Origin: Pycnococcus provasolii
Taxonomy: Eukaryota > Chlorophyta > Pseudoscourfieldiophyceae > Pseudoscourfieldiales > Pycnococcaceae
Length of the DNA stretch: 64,000 bases
NCBI GenBank assembly: GCA_938743325.2
Contig: OW568872.1
Coordinates: forward strand, 558,001 to 622,000
Direction: 5' to 3'
Shown here: positions 55,630 through 64,000 of the stretch, one piece after another
Numbering within the stretch: position 1 is the stretch's first letter
How the letters are laid out: each line of letters begins with the position of its first letter
The notes under the pieces: generated by a model
What the model was told of the DNA's origin: nothing
The model's input: the letters and a program-made list of their open reading frames with translations, nothing else
Database searches by the model: none
Made by a program: the position numbers and the translations under genes

Positions 55630-57618
55630 TTACAGGCGCCGACGCAGCAACAACCGCAGGATAGAATCGTCAAATAGTGCGCTCAGACGTCGTAGGCCTT
55701 TCATATGCGCAAGCCGCTCGCGAATCGACGCGCGCATGTTCTTCACACGCGATTTGATCTCCAAAACGCGCTGGCGAGCAGCCTCAACCTTAACACGCAC
55801 CGCCGCCTTGTGCTCTTCCGAAGCAAAGCGAAGCTGCTCCAAGAATTCCGCCGTAAATCCTGGCACAATGCCACCACCCCCGTGCCTGCGATGGCGGTCC
55901 GCTTCTCTGAGCGTCATGTCAAGCAACTCAGGTGGTACCTCGACGGAGTAGATGGAGGCGTGCTCAACATCCTCCACCTTCTGTAGCAGCATGAAGGGGT
56001 CGCCGCATTGCTGGAGACCGTCTTTTCCGCGTGGGTCGATACCAAGAGCATTATTCAACCGCTTCAAGTTTTTCCCGTAAAATTCATTCGCGCGATCTCG
56101 CTTTGATTTTCCATCTTCGTCTTTCTTAGGATCCGGGATACTGTTGAAAATGCCTTCTTCGGGGGGCACACGGCCATAGATCAGGTCGTAGACGCCGCGA
56201 CTCACCTTATCGAAAGTGAAGCTCTCGCCATTCAAGCGCGAGACAATACGCCCCAACGCCATGATGTTGTCCGCCGAGCCGGCATGGCGCATCATCTTCT
56301 CTCCACCAGTGTCAAAAATGTAGTGATGGATGCGGTGGCAGAAATCGTCATCCTCCGCTCCCCAGCCCCAGTACATGTTCGCGTAGCCGTCAACTTTTTC
56401 CATCGCCGCCGTGGTGAGCATCATCACGCCTGAGCAGTAGCCGTGGTAGGGCAAGCCGCCAGTCCAACTGAACTGCGTGATGTTTGACGAGAGGTGACGC
56501 ACACCTGTCGCGCTCTTACGCGGGTACGAGTAATCCACCGACTCCTCGGGGAGCATATCCACGTCGTGCAGCACCACGTAGTCGACGCTCTCGCGCGCAA
56601 CCTTGAACCCCATGTTGAGACACCAGCCTCGGTTGAAAAGGCGCGGCACGCCAATCTGCTCAAGTACGATGATCTTGTATCGGATACGCTGGCGCTCGAG
56701 GTGTGCATGCATGTGCTCCTGGAAGATTCTCAGGTGACGGTGGCGATTGCGAAATGGGATTATGATACCAAGAATCTCAGTCTGGTGACCAAGGTCCGTC
56801 CACGCGCTGTCGCTGATTCCATAGCTCTGGTAGCGGCGTGAGCGGACGAGCTCGATATTCTTGGCGGTGTCGACAGCAGGTGGTGGTGGCGGTGCTGGCG
56901 GCGGAAAGGATTCAGCGATGCCACCTGGGGTATTGGAATTATCGAAATACCACGACTCCTGCGTACTCTCCTCCTCCGTGTCTTTGTTGGTATGGACGAC
57001 GCTGTCGTCACTGTCGGCGCTATCAGGAATGTCCGCCTGCTGCTGCGTGCTCTCCGCCTCGACTTTGTTGGTGTGCGCCTCCTCTCCGTCGTCAGGCTCG
57101 GCACTATCAAGAAGGTCCACCTGCTGCGTGCTCTCCGCCGCGGCTTCCCCTCCGTCGTCAGGCTCAGTGTTATCAAGAAGGTCTACCTGCTTCTCCAGCA
57201 CGTCCAGCCTTTCCTCGAGCAAGTCCACCTTCTGCGTGCTCTCAGCCTGGGTCGTCGTGGGGAAGTGCTCGCCTTCAGGTACGGCGTGCACTTCTTGCGC
57301 TGCTGATGGAATCTCTCGCTGCGCGTGCTGTTCACCTTCTAGACGCGAGTGAAGGTGATCCGCTCTTCTTCGCGCGGTTGCTGCGAGGTGGTTTTCGTCG
57401 GTGGCGTCAAGGATGTCGTCAGCTAGGGAGCTGAGCCGCGAGTACGCGCGCTGTTCGATGTTTCTGAATGACTCGGCGGACTGGCGCGACGCGAGCAGGA
57501 AGAACGACAGCACGACAAGCACCGTGAGGAGAAGCAGGGCGCGTTGCGTGTGCGACCCATACCCGTGCGAAAGACCCACAAGGTTGCCTGGGGCCCTGCG
57601 AACGACATGGACGGCCAT
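55630..57618 (-). CDS. Beta-1,4-galactosyltransferase-like (GT7) type II Golgi protein
   Basis: A 662-aa protein from ATG 57618 (MAVHVVRRAPGNLVG). A transmembrane segment lies at about 26-43 (RALLLLTVLVVLSFFLLA). The stem holds an acidic tandem repeat, ESTQQVDLLD(N/S)xEPDDG(G/E)EA, in three to four copies (about 150-245). The GT7 catalytic part begins near 270: IIPFRNRHRHLRIF, VPRLFNRGWCLNMGF, VLHDVDMLPEE (metal site DVD), SWTGGLPYHGYCSGVMML and YWGWGAEDDDFCHRI. All key motifs of B4GALT enzymes are kept, so it should be active with Mn2+ and UDP-Gal or UDP-GalNAc/GlcNAc. A C-terminal extension includes a basic coiled-coil-like tail. It is head-to-head with the peptidase gene. Confidence 0.92.
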   Translation of the reverse strand: MAVHVVRRAPGNLVGLSHGYGSHTQRALLLLTVLVVLSFFLLASRQSAESFRNIEQRAYSRLSSLADDILDATDENHLAATARRRADHLHSRLEGEQHAQREIPSAAQEVHAVPEGEHFPTTTQAESTQKVDLLEERLDVLEKQVDLLDNTEPDDGGEAAAESTQQVDLLDSAEPDDGEEAHTNKVEAESTQQQADIPDSADSDDSVVHTNKDTEEESTQESWYFDNSNTPGGIAESFPPPAPPPPPAVDTAKNIELVRSRRYQSYGISDSAWTDLGHQTEILGIIIPFRNRHRHLRIFQEHMHAHLERQRIRYKIIVLEQIGVPRLFNRGWCLNMGFKVARESVDYVVLHDVDMLPEESVDYSYPRKSATGVRHLSSNITQFSWTGGLPYHGYCSGVMMLTTAAMEKVDGYANMYWGWGAEDDDFCHRIHHYIFDTGGEKMMRHAGSADNIMALGRIVSRLNGESFTFDKVSRGVYDLIYGRVPPEEGIFNSIPDPKKDEDGKSKRDRANEFYGKNLKRLNNALGIDPRGKDGLQQCGDPFMLLQKVEDVEHASIYSVEVPPELLDMTLREADRHRRHGGGGIVPGFTAEFLEQLRFASEEHKAAVRVKVEAARQRVLEIKSRVKNMRASIRERLAHMKGLRRLSALFDDSILRLLLRRRL
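56960..57260 (-). repeat. Coding tandem repeat in the GT7 stem
   Basis: Units of about 25-32 codons, each with ESTQQ, a DLLD or IPDS core, EPDDG/SDDS and a HTNK or AAAE tail; three to four copies of decreasing similarity toward the N-terminal end of the catalytic part. It should lengthen the luminal stem. Confidence 0.7.
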
Positions 57619-57724
57619 AGCTGACGATGCGTGCGCGGGAATGGACAAGACGAAGGGACGAACCCACCAAGAAACACAAAGAAACACATTACGATAATAG
57701 AGCAGCCAGGGCGTGATCCATCCG

Positions 57725-57752
57725 TTAGGGTTAGGGTTAGGTCCGTTAGGGT
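57725..57752 (+). repeat. TTAGGG tract in a divergent promoter
   Basis: GTTAGGG units (three in a row, then one more after GTCC) in the 176-bp spacer between the GT7 and peptidase genes. Confidence 0.75.
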
Positions 57753-57794
57753 AACACCTGGAGCCCTTCGCCATTCTTGCCATTTTTCGTTCGC

Positions 57795-60287
57795 ATGCGC
57801 GCTGTGTGTCAAAAGATTTCTCTCGCCTCCGTGAACGTGAACGTGAACAGAAGTGTGTCGTGCAGAAGCAGCTTTAGGTCAGGTGCTGCATCTTTTAGGA
57901 AGTGTGCTTCTTCTAATCATAAGAAGAATATGTCGTCATCCATGTCAGGCTCAGTGTCTGATGCAGCGTCATCATCGTCATCCGCGATGCCTGGCCCTTT
58001 GGCCGAGTCTTCTATTTTAGATTCGCGCATCTGGCTCGAGGATGTCTTAGGTGAGAAGTGTCTCGACTGGGTGCGCGAGCAAAATGACGCAGCCTTAACA
58101 AGCATCGGAAACCCCGCGCTTCAACCCGAATACGCAACCACGCTCGCCGCTTTGGACAGCCGCGAAAAAATACCGCACGGTGTATTCAGAGGCGGGTACA
58201 TTTACAACTTCTGGCAAGACGCCAACAACAAACAGGGACTGTGGCGACGTGCACCTTACGAAAGCTACGTCAATGCAAAGTCCGCGGACGACGTCGCGTG
58301 GGACATCGTGCTTGACCTTGACAAACTTTCCGCCGACGAGGGAATGACGTGGGTGTGGAAGGGTGCGCGAGTGCTTGACGAGGGACCTGACGGACCCAAG
58401 CCACGTGAGGCGAAGCTGGCGATGGTCATGCTCAGCGACGGAGGAAAGGACGCTACCGAGATGCGCGAATTCAACCTGGAGACGAAATCGTTCGTCAGCG
58501 GCGGGTTTTACGTACCGCCTTCCAAGTCACGCGTCGGATGGGTGGATGCGAACACGCTCATCGTGGGAACGGACGCCACGGGCGACGGGGCTCCGGAAGA
58601 CACGAAGCAGCCCTGGACAGACAGCGGATACCCGAGAACTGTGCGTATCTGGAAGCGAAACACGCCGATCCAGCAGTCCAAGCTCGTGTTCGAAGGTGAG
58701 GCGGCTGACGTCGCCGTGAGCGGATACTGCTACTTCGACAACCATGGAACGTCGACGCGATTCTACGAATTCAACCACAGATCGATGACGTTCTACACCA
58801 GCGAGGCGTATATCAAGTGGCCGCCAGCAGCCAGCCCTGCATCGCCGAGCGACGGAACGTTTATCAAGGTGCCCATCCCAGACGACGCATCCGTGTCGAC
58901 GTTCGCAGATCAGGCACTCATCAGCCTTCGCACCGCGTGGGAGGATGCGCCAGGCGCGTCGTCGCCATTTCCCGCCGGCGCGCTCATTGCGTGCCCACTG
59001 GAAAGCCTCATAGAAGGCAAGGCGGACGTTGCGTGGACGGTGCTATTCGAGCCAACGGAAATGAGGAGTCTTGATGGCTACGGTGCAACGAAGAGCCGGC
59101 TGATTGTGTCATTCATGGATAACGTCAAGTCGCGGTGCCAGATTTGGACGCTAAAGTCGGGCAAATGGGAAACGGTTGGCAAGGTGGCTGGACTTGGCAC
59201 GGACTCCTTCAGCCTGAGTGCGGTGGACAGCGACGAGAACGATAGAGTCTGGATCACGCGTAGCGGCTTTCTGAGCCCGAGCACGCTGTACGTCTCAGAT
59301 GGCGATGTGGACGATCTGGTGTTGAATGCGTCGTCGGCAGAAGGCGGCGACGACCTGACGCTGTCGCTGCCAGCTCGCGGGCCGCTTTACTCGCTGCCAT
59401 CATTTTTCGAAACGGAAGACCTTGTCGCTACGCAGCGTTCGTGCAAGTCGGCTGATGGCACGGTCATTCCATATTTTTTAATTGGCAAGCGGGAGACACT
59501 CGAGCGTGCTGCGGCTGCCGGAGGAGGAGATGCCGCCGACCAGCCACCTTGCCTCGTCTACGGCTACGGAGGGTTTGAGATCCCCATGCAGGCTGGCTAC
59601 AGCGCAAGCATTGGCATCGGATGGCTTCGTCGCGGAGGCACGTTCGTCGAGGCGTGCATCCGAGGAGGTGGTGAATTTGGACCAACGTGGCATCAGGCTG
59701 CGCTGAAGGGTAAGCGCATCAAGGCTTACGAGGACATGAAGGCTGTGTGCGACGACGTCGTTGTGCAAAAGCTTGCACGTCGCGGAGGCGTTGGCATCCA
59801 GGGTGGCAGCAACGGTGGTTTGATGGTGGGCAACATGCTCACGCACTTCCCGGAATGCTTCGATGCGGCGGTGTGCCAGGTTCCGCTGCTTGACATGCGA
59901 CGCTTCCACAAGCTGCTTGCTGGTGCGTCGTGGATGGCTGAGTACGGGAATCCCGACGAAGATTGGGAGAGCTGGCTTGAGAGGTACTCGCCGTACCACC
60001 AGTTGGGCTGGAGGCAGTGCTGCGCCGACGTGTCGTCGTTGCCGCCCACTCTGTTCACGACGTCGACGCGCGACGACCGTGTTCACCCTGCGCATGCGCG
60101 TAAGATGGTGGCGAAGCTCCTCGACCTTGGCAGCGACAAGACGTTCTACTACGAGAATATCGAAGGTGGCCACGGCGGTGCGGCGAACAACGAGCAGAGG
60201 AGCTTTATGAAAACGCTCGAGTACAGCTTCCTGTGGAAGATGTTGTCTGCATCTGATAGCGATGATGACAAGGCGGCGAAGCTCTAA
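57795..60287 (+). CDS. Prolyl oligopeptidase family (S9) serine peptidase
   Basis: About 830 aa from ATG 57795; ATG 57930 (MSSSMSGSVSD) is the alternative. The extra residues (MRAVCQKISLASVNVNVNRS) could be a mitochondrial or plastid presequence. The N-terminal part is the beta-propeller (SRIWLEDVLGEKCLDWVREQ, then WVWKGARVL, GYPRTVRIW). The hydrolase domain has YGYGGFEIPMQAGYS, ACIRGGGEFGPTWHQAALK, nucleophile Ser in GIQGGSNGGLMVG, Asp in STRDDRVHPAHARKM and His in IEGGHGGAAN. The triad is complete. It should cleave short peptides, often after Pro. The S9 subgroup is not assigned; its spacing is like bacterial S9 enzymes, so organellar use is possible. Confidence 0.92.
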   Translation: MRAVCQKISLASVNVNVNRSVSCRSSFRSGAASFRKCASSNHKKNMSSSMSGSVSDAASSSSSAMPGPLAESSILDSRIWLEDVLGEKCLDWVREQNDAALTSIGNPALQPEYATTLAALDSREKIPHGVFRGGYIYNFWQDANNKQGLWRRAPYESYVNAKSADDVAWDIVLDLDKLSADEGMTWVWKGARVLDEGPDGPKPREAKLAMVMLSDGGKDATEMREFNLETKSFVSGGFYVPPSKSRVGWVDANTLIVGTDATGDGAPEDTKQPWTDSGYPRTVRIWKRNTPIQQSKLVFEGEAADVAVSGYCYFDNHGTSTRFYEFNHRSMTFYTSEAYIKWPPAASPASPSDGTFIKVPIPDDASVSTFADQALISLRTAWEDAPGASSPFPAGALIACPLESLIEGKADVAWTVLFEPTEMRSLDGYGATKSRLIVSFMDNVKSRCQIWTLKSGKWETVGKVAGLGTDSFSLSAVDSDENDRVWITRSGFLSPSTLYVSDGDVDDLVLNASSAEGGDDLTLSLPARGPLYSLPSFFETEDLVATQRSCKSADGTVIPYFLIGKRETLERAAAAGGGDAADQPPCLVYGYGGFEIPMQAGYSASIGIGWLRRGGTFVEACIRGGGEFGPTWHQAALKGKRIKAYEDMKAVCDDVVVQKLARRGGVGIQGGSNGGLMVGNMLTHFPECFDAAVCQVPLLDMRRFHKLLAGASWMAEYGNPDEDWESWLERYSPYHQLGWRQCCADVSSLPPTLFTTSTRDDRVHPAHARKMVAKLLDLGSDKTFYYENIEGGHGGAANNEQRSFMKTLEYSFLWKMLSASDSDDDKAAKL

Positions 60288-60585
60288 AGGTAAGATAAGA
60301 TCCTGCTAACCACGATCGGGTGGGTTCGTCCAAAACAGAGCGAGCGAGGATGTAGAGAACATACATACAAAAGTAATAAAGTATCCATACCGTAGTACTA
60401 ATATACTCCTATAGTATGATCATCACGCCCATGACGCCCATCATCACGCAGCAGAACTACCAACTATATCTTTTTCGGTTCCCGGGATTTCCCCTGTCAC
60501 CTGGGATGTATTTTCCTGTATCGCTCCGGACCGGACAAACGGTATTTGATCGCTACCGTAGTACTTTGTAAATGTATGAATATCT
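60288..60585. other. Convergent intergenic spacer
   Basis: A 298-base AT-rich spacer between two 3' ends, with imperfect GTAC/TAGTACTA strings and TGTAAATGTA near 60567. No gene seen. Confidence 0.55.
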
Positions 60586-63426
60586 TTACTGAGGGGGTTC
60601 AAGATCACCTGACTCCACGTCATCCGGGATCGTAATCTTGTGCCAAGGCGCCTCGTCTACTCCAGGCGGCTGCGGCGGTGGAGGGGAGTGTCGTATGAGC
60701 GCATCGAGCTCCTCTGCGACCTCACCACCACGTAGAGATCCCATCACATCGTGGCAGAATGTAAGATTGTACCATCGGCGCATGGCATCCCATCCAATGC
60801 CTGCGAAGGCTGTTGGCTCATACACCTCCGCAAGCTCACCAAACTCGCCTAGCTTATTGGCGTCGACGCCTATCGTTTGGGATGCAGACCACTTGTGAAG
60901 TGCCTTTTCCCTCTGCGATCCGCCGGCGAAGAAGAGCGGGCCAAGCTGCTCGAGCCGAGTTGCATTGAAGACGTCGTGTGGGCCGAGATCATACATGCCC
61001 GGTAGCTCGACAAAATCAACCTCAGCAACGCGTGCACAAGACGACAGTGCCTCAGCTGCTGATGGCCAGCCATCAGAGCAAAGTCCGGATTCAATGGCTG
61101 TCGTCATCCGCCGCATCGCCTCATTAGAGAGATAGACTCCAGTTGCCGTCGAGATAACACGCTGATATCCCGGCGGATCGTATGGGTCGCCCGTCTCCTC
61201 AGTATTCACCGCCCGTGATGCAACAGACATGTGAGGATCGCCGGGCTTAGGGATGGCCACGCGCCTTGTCCGCCCAGCTATAATAGGCTGGTCAGGGTCT
61301 AGGAAAGATAGGAACTGAGCCACTGCCTTGACTTGCGTGTGCGTCGTCGTTTCGATGAGCGAAACCCACTTAGGGCATCCTAGACTGTCGAGGCGGTACC
61401 TTAAATATGTGACTGAGGCGAGTGCAAGGCTGGCACTCTTTGCGGGACCCTGTGCAATGCGGTCAAGCTCGCCACCTCGTTTCTCCGTGAATGGTCGCAC
61501 CTCTGGGAGTACCTCCTCATTTACCAACGCGTTAAGAAGCTTGTCAGATTGTGCACCATCCTCGTCCGTCGCCTTAGCCGCTACTCCTGTCGCTTCGCCG
61601 CTAACAGCAATTTTGCTCTTTCGACTCTTCAGAAGCGAACGCCTTCCAGCAGCTCCATGCCTTTTTAAATGGTCTGTGCCTGCGGGGCGACGATGTACGA
61701 GGTAAACTCCGAAGGCACGCCTTGCGTCAACATATGTGGTGGCACCATCCGCCTTCTTGAGGCGCCCACTCAGCCACGTTTCGCGCAAGCCATTGTTCAC
61801 CTGTCGATCGTCGATTGCTTCGTCGTGATGAAGGGCAAGGACGCCAAAGACAAGCTCAGGCTTCAGCAGATCAATAGGATATGGGCCAAGAGGATTGGCA
61901 ACCTCGCCAGGTGGGAATGCTAGCGCATTTCCTGCGGCAGCATTCGTTGCATTCTCCATGCAAAGTGACAGCCACGTCGCGTGTGGCCTAAGCTCGCGCG
62001 ATGCAAGCATACCCCACGGCTTTGGTCGCGTGCCAAGCGGATCGAACGGGCCAATACACTTTAAGTCGTTTTTCAATGTCCAGTCCTCTGGCAACTTTGG
62101 ATGGCCGTGCTTCGCCGACGCATGCGTCGGACACGATCCTAACGAGAAGGCGCTGAGTTTATTAGCCACTCCATCCGTATCGGTTGCCGACGCCTTGCCG
62201 CCATCTTCGGCGAGGTCGCTGGCCTCAATGCTAGAGATCATACCGGATTTTCCGTCGGCACGGCGTGGCGGCGCGGCGAGGTACGGCATCACTGGATCAG
62301 TTTCCTCGACACCATCCCAGAAGAATCGTTCCACAATGCATGTGTCGCGTCGCTTCATCGCCGCGCGAAGCTGTAAATTGGTCAAACGGAACAATGCCGA
62401 ATCCGCATCCTTTGCAGCGCGCTCGAGCGCTTCATTTTCGACACGGTGACCTCTCACAGAATCAGTCACCGCCTCGAGTTCAGCCTCGGCAGTCTGGCAT
62501 CGGTGCTTCACATGCGTCTCGCATCTGTCGAGCGCGTTCTTGCGCGAGATTGCGTCCGCCGTGGCCGTGGCGCCCTTGGTGCGCAGCGCATCAGCCTGCC
62601 GACTCCAAACGTCCATGCATCGCTCCCAGAAGAGCTTGTTGCTCTCAACCGTCAGATCCTTCTTCGCGCGATGAATGCAGTCCGACGCGTCGGCATCCTC
62701 CGGAACGCCAAAGTCAATATTCGTGTCGTTTACTACAACCACGTCCTTGAACACGTCCTCAAAGCGCGTGAAGTCCTCGCGCATTTCCTGCGCACGCAGA
62801 TCGGCGCGCGCGCCGACTCCCTGCCGCAACGTCACGGCCTCGACGTGCTCCTCAAGCTGCTTTCTTGTTGTGTTGTAAAGCCGTTCGAAGTGCAGTGCTC
62901 TGTGAGCCCAGTACCTCATAAGTTCGGAAGGAGCTTCCGTGCCGTCGGGCACCTTCAAGTCATCGATGGCTGTGTCGTTCGTCATTCGTGGATTTAGTAC
63001 CCAGTCACTTTTGATGTTCCCATTCTCGTCCATAAACGGATAAAGCTCCTCCCCCTTCATGCTACTATTGCGGAGATTGAACGGCTTGACTACCGCCACG
63101 ACACTCTTCGCCTCAAGCTTTGGCTTGCCGTCGTCGTGTGAGTGTTCCGACGAAGTGGAGTGGCCGCCACACGACATGAGCGCACGGTCCAAACCAAGCG
63201 CACCTGCCAAGCCTTTCGTGGCGTCTCCGACGACGACGGAGAGTGCCACGAGCAGTGCAATGGCCAACGGCAGGCTGATCAGCAGCGCGGTTCTGTTTCT
63301 CCTAGTTGCAGCGGCGAGCCGGCCGACCATCGCGAGTTCGTCATCCGTCGCCGTCGCAAGCATTCTCGTTCTGTCCATCGGCCGACTCCGGCCTCCTGCG
63401 CCCAAGCTGTCGTTGTCGTCGTACAT
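60586..63426 (-). CDS. Large type II membrane protein with GT31-like (galactosyltransferase) domain
   Basis: A 946-aa protein from ATG 63426 (MYDDNDSLGAGGRSR). A single transmembrane segment lies at about 44-67 (TALLISLPLAIALLVALSVVV). The luminal part has a Glu/Asp-rich, probably coiled segment (about 175-330). From about 545 a GT31-like fold appears: LVFGVLALHHDEAIDDRQVN, GLRETWLSG (RxTW), then RYRLDSLGCPKWVSLIETTT where the family has the DxD-containing DDDT, FLDPDQPIIAGRT, TGVYLSNEAMRRM (the xGGAGY-type block) and a GMYDLGPHDVF tail. The DDD acidic cluster appears replaced by ETTT, so the usual metal ligand may be lost. It may be an inactive or modified GT31. The call is weaker than for the GT7 gene. 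Confidence 0.6.
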   Translation of the reverse strand: MYDDNDSLGAGGRSRPMDRTRMLATATDDELAMVGRLAAATRRNRTALLISLPLAIALLVALSVVVGDATKGLAGALGLDRALMSCGGHSTSSEHSHDDGKPKLEAKSVVAVVKPFNLRNSSMKGEELYPFMDENGNIKSDWVLNPRMTNDTAIDDLKVPDGTEAPSELMRYWAHRALHFERLYNTTRKQLEEHVEAVTLRQGVGARADLRAQEMREDFTRFEDVFKDVVVVNDTNIDFGVPEDADASDCIHRAKKDLTVESNKLFWERCMDVWSRQADALRTKGATATADAISRKNALDRCETHVKHRCQTAEAELEAVTDSVRGHRVENEALERAAKDADSALFRLTNLQLRAAMKRRDTCIVERFFWDGVEETDPVMPYLAAPPRRADGKSGMISSIEASDLAEDGGKASATDTDGVANKLSAFSLGSCPTHASAKHGHPKLPEDWTLKNDLKCIGPFDPLGTRPKPWGMLASRELRPHATWLSLCMENATNAAAGNALAFPPGEVANPLGPYPIDLLKPELVFGVLALHHDEAIDDRQVNNGLRETWLSGRLKKADGATTYVDARRAFGVYLVHRRPAGTDHLKRHGAAGRRSLLKSRKSKIAVSGEATGVAAKATDEDGAQSDKLLNALVNEEVLPEVRPFTEKRGGELDRIAQGPAKSASLALASVTYLRYRLDSLGCPKWVSLIETTTHTQVKAVAQFLSFLDPDQPIIAGRTRRVAIPKPGDPHMSVASRAVNTEETGDPYDPPGYQRVISTATGVYLSNEAMRRMTTAIESGLCSDGWPSAAEALSSCARVAEVDFVELPGMYDLGPHDVFNATRLEQLGPLFFAGGSQREKALHKWSASQTIGVDANKLGEFGELAEVYEPTAFAGIGWDAMRRWYNLTFCHDVMGSLRGGEVAEELDALIRHSPPPPQPPGVDEAPWHKITIPDDVESGDLEPPQ

Positions 63427-63722
63427 ACCGCCCACACCTTAACGCCCCTCCCTAGAGGGTGATGGGAGTGGACGCGATCGCACTCGGGGGAGGGGAGGAC
63501 CTGACGGGAGGGCTGAAACGGGGGGGCATGTGGGAATGGTCGGGGATGTTGGTCGGGGTTCCTTGCAATTTCTTGACATGCACCACCCCAACCCCGAATA
63601 CCAATGAAAAAGATTTCTCCGGAGTTTCCGGAGCCGGACGGTTCTTTTCCGCGTCGAGGCTTTCGCACCGATCGCTTGTTGCCTTGTTACTCCCACTCGG
63701 ATCACACGCTGACACTCGACTC
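63427..63722. other. Divergent promoter spacer
   Basis: A 296-base spacer, with G runs near 63486-63525 and CACCCCAACCCCGAATACC near 63583-63601. The minus-strand frame across it lacks domain features. Confidence 0.45.
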
Positions 63723-64000
63723 ATGGCGTTTGTGAAAACCACTGGCAGCATGCGACTACACATGCGGCTACCACAACTACCTACGCCGAAGACTGCAAGA
63801 ACAGGACACAGATGCGGATACGTAACGAAGCGCCGTGTCGCTCCACCTCGATCACGACGGTACGACCAGCAAAGGTGGCCACGACGTATGTACGACTCGC
63901 AAATGTGGCGTGCGAACGTCTTCCCGCTCGACGTCTCCGACGCCTTGGGAATCACGAACGCACAGTATGAGCAGGTTGAAGGCGCGCTTTTCGGCGCGTC
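63723..64000 (+). CDS. 5' end of a gene running off the window, organelle-targeted N-terminus
   Basis: ATG 63723 opens a frame that is uninterrupted to base 64000 (92 codons). It is absent from stop-to-stop lists because it has no stop here. The first 55 residues are Arg/Thr/Pro-rich without acidic residues until the YDQQRW stretch (MAFVKTTGSMRLHMRLPQL, KTARTGHRCGYVTKRRVAPP), a transit-peptide-like composition. Then it turns into a mature-like sequence (SQMWRANVFPLDVSDALGIT, NAQYEQVEGALFG). The family cannot be told from this fragment. It is divergent from the GT31-like gene. Confidence 0.65.
   Translation, partial: MAFVKTTGSMRLHMRLPQLPTPKTARTGHRCGYVTKRRVAPPRSRRYDQQRWPRRMYDSQMWRANVFPLDVSDALGITNAQYEQVEGALFGA

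Noticed and set aside
63452-63955. 167-aa minus-strand ORF at the right edge
   Set aside because: No domain; it overlaps the better plus-strand edge frame and the divergent promoter of the GT31-like gene.

Overview
The window looks like nuclear DNA of a small unicellular green alga of prasinophyte grade (inference). The plastid proteins (GUN4, an ELIP-like protein, a Psb27-like and a PsbP-like lumenal protein) carry simple chloroplast transit peptides without an ER signal, so the plastid is primary. Genes are dense, mostly single-exon and on alternating strands; several stops are followed within tens of bases by TGTAA, the green-algal poly(A) signal. Six short introns (77-146 nt) could be placed, and five of their donors begin GTACG. 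CFAP77-like and TTC6-like genes suggest a flagellate or a lineage that keeps ciliary genes. I see no tRNA, rRNA, CRISPR array, transposon or virus-like element.

Left to right: the 3' part of menB (phyloquinone synthesis); a Cys-rich membrane/secreted protein; an RlmI-type rRNA methyltransferase; a spliced four-EF-hand protein; a 1.7-kb gene-poor stretch; an XMAP215/MOR1 microtubule polymerase (2,099 aa) convergent with a kinesin that ends in a membrane anchor; a GT-A-fold glycosyltransferase; a coiled-coil protein; two GT29 sialyltransferase-like genes flanking a membrane-bound L-domain/FAS1 protein; a C2HC-RRM-2OG-oxygenase protein; a family-4 uracil-DNA glycosylase; COQ4; the photoprotection pair ELIP/Psb27-like; a cathepsin Z-like protease; a 2,432-aa TRANK1-like SF1 helicase; CFAP77 divergent from a TPR gene; ARL5; a SLOG-like plastid protein divergent from a PsbP-like gene; NAC-alpha divergent from GUN4; a short cellular RNA-dependent RNA polymerase; an acidic protein with a SUMO-interaction-like motif; an adenylation-carrier-ankyrin-armadillo fusion (1,319 aa); a GT7 galactosyltransferase divergent from a prolyl oligopeptidase; a GT31-like membrane protein; and the 5' end of a gene running off the right edge.

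Themes: at least five glycosyltransferases (GT29 x2, GT7, GT31-like, GT-A type) suggest Golgi surface-glycan work; plastid genes are often head-to-head with another gene; microtubule and cilium genes recur. Gene starts commonly have short telomere-like TTAGGG/CCCTAA runs and pyrimidine-rich tracts upstream, resembling plant telo-box and Y-patch promoter elements.

The strongest candidates for something undescribed are the adenylation-carrier-ankyrin-armadillo fusion (51582-55541), the C2HC-RRM-2OG oxygenase protein (25249-26535), the short RdRP (48355-50277) and the tail-anchored kinesin (13096-14808).
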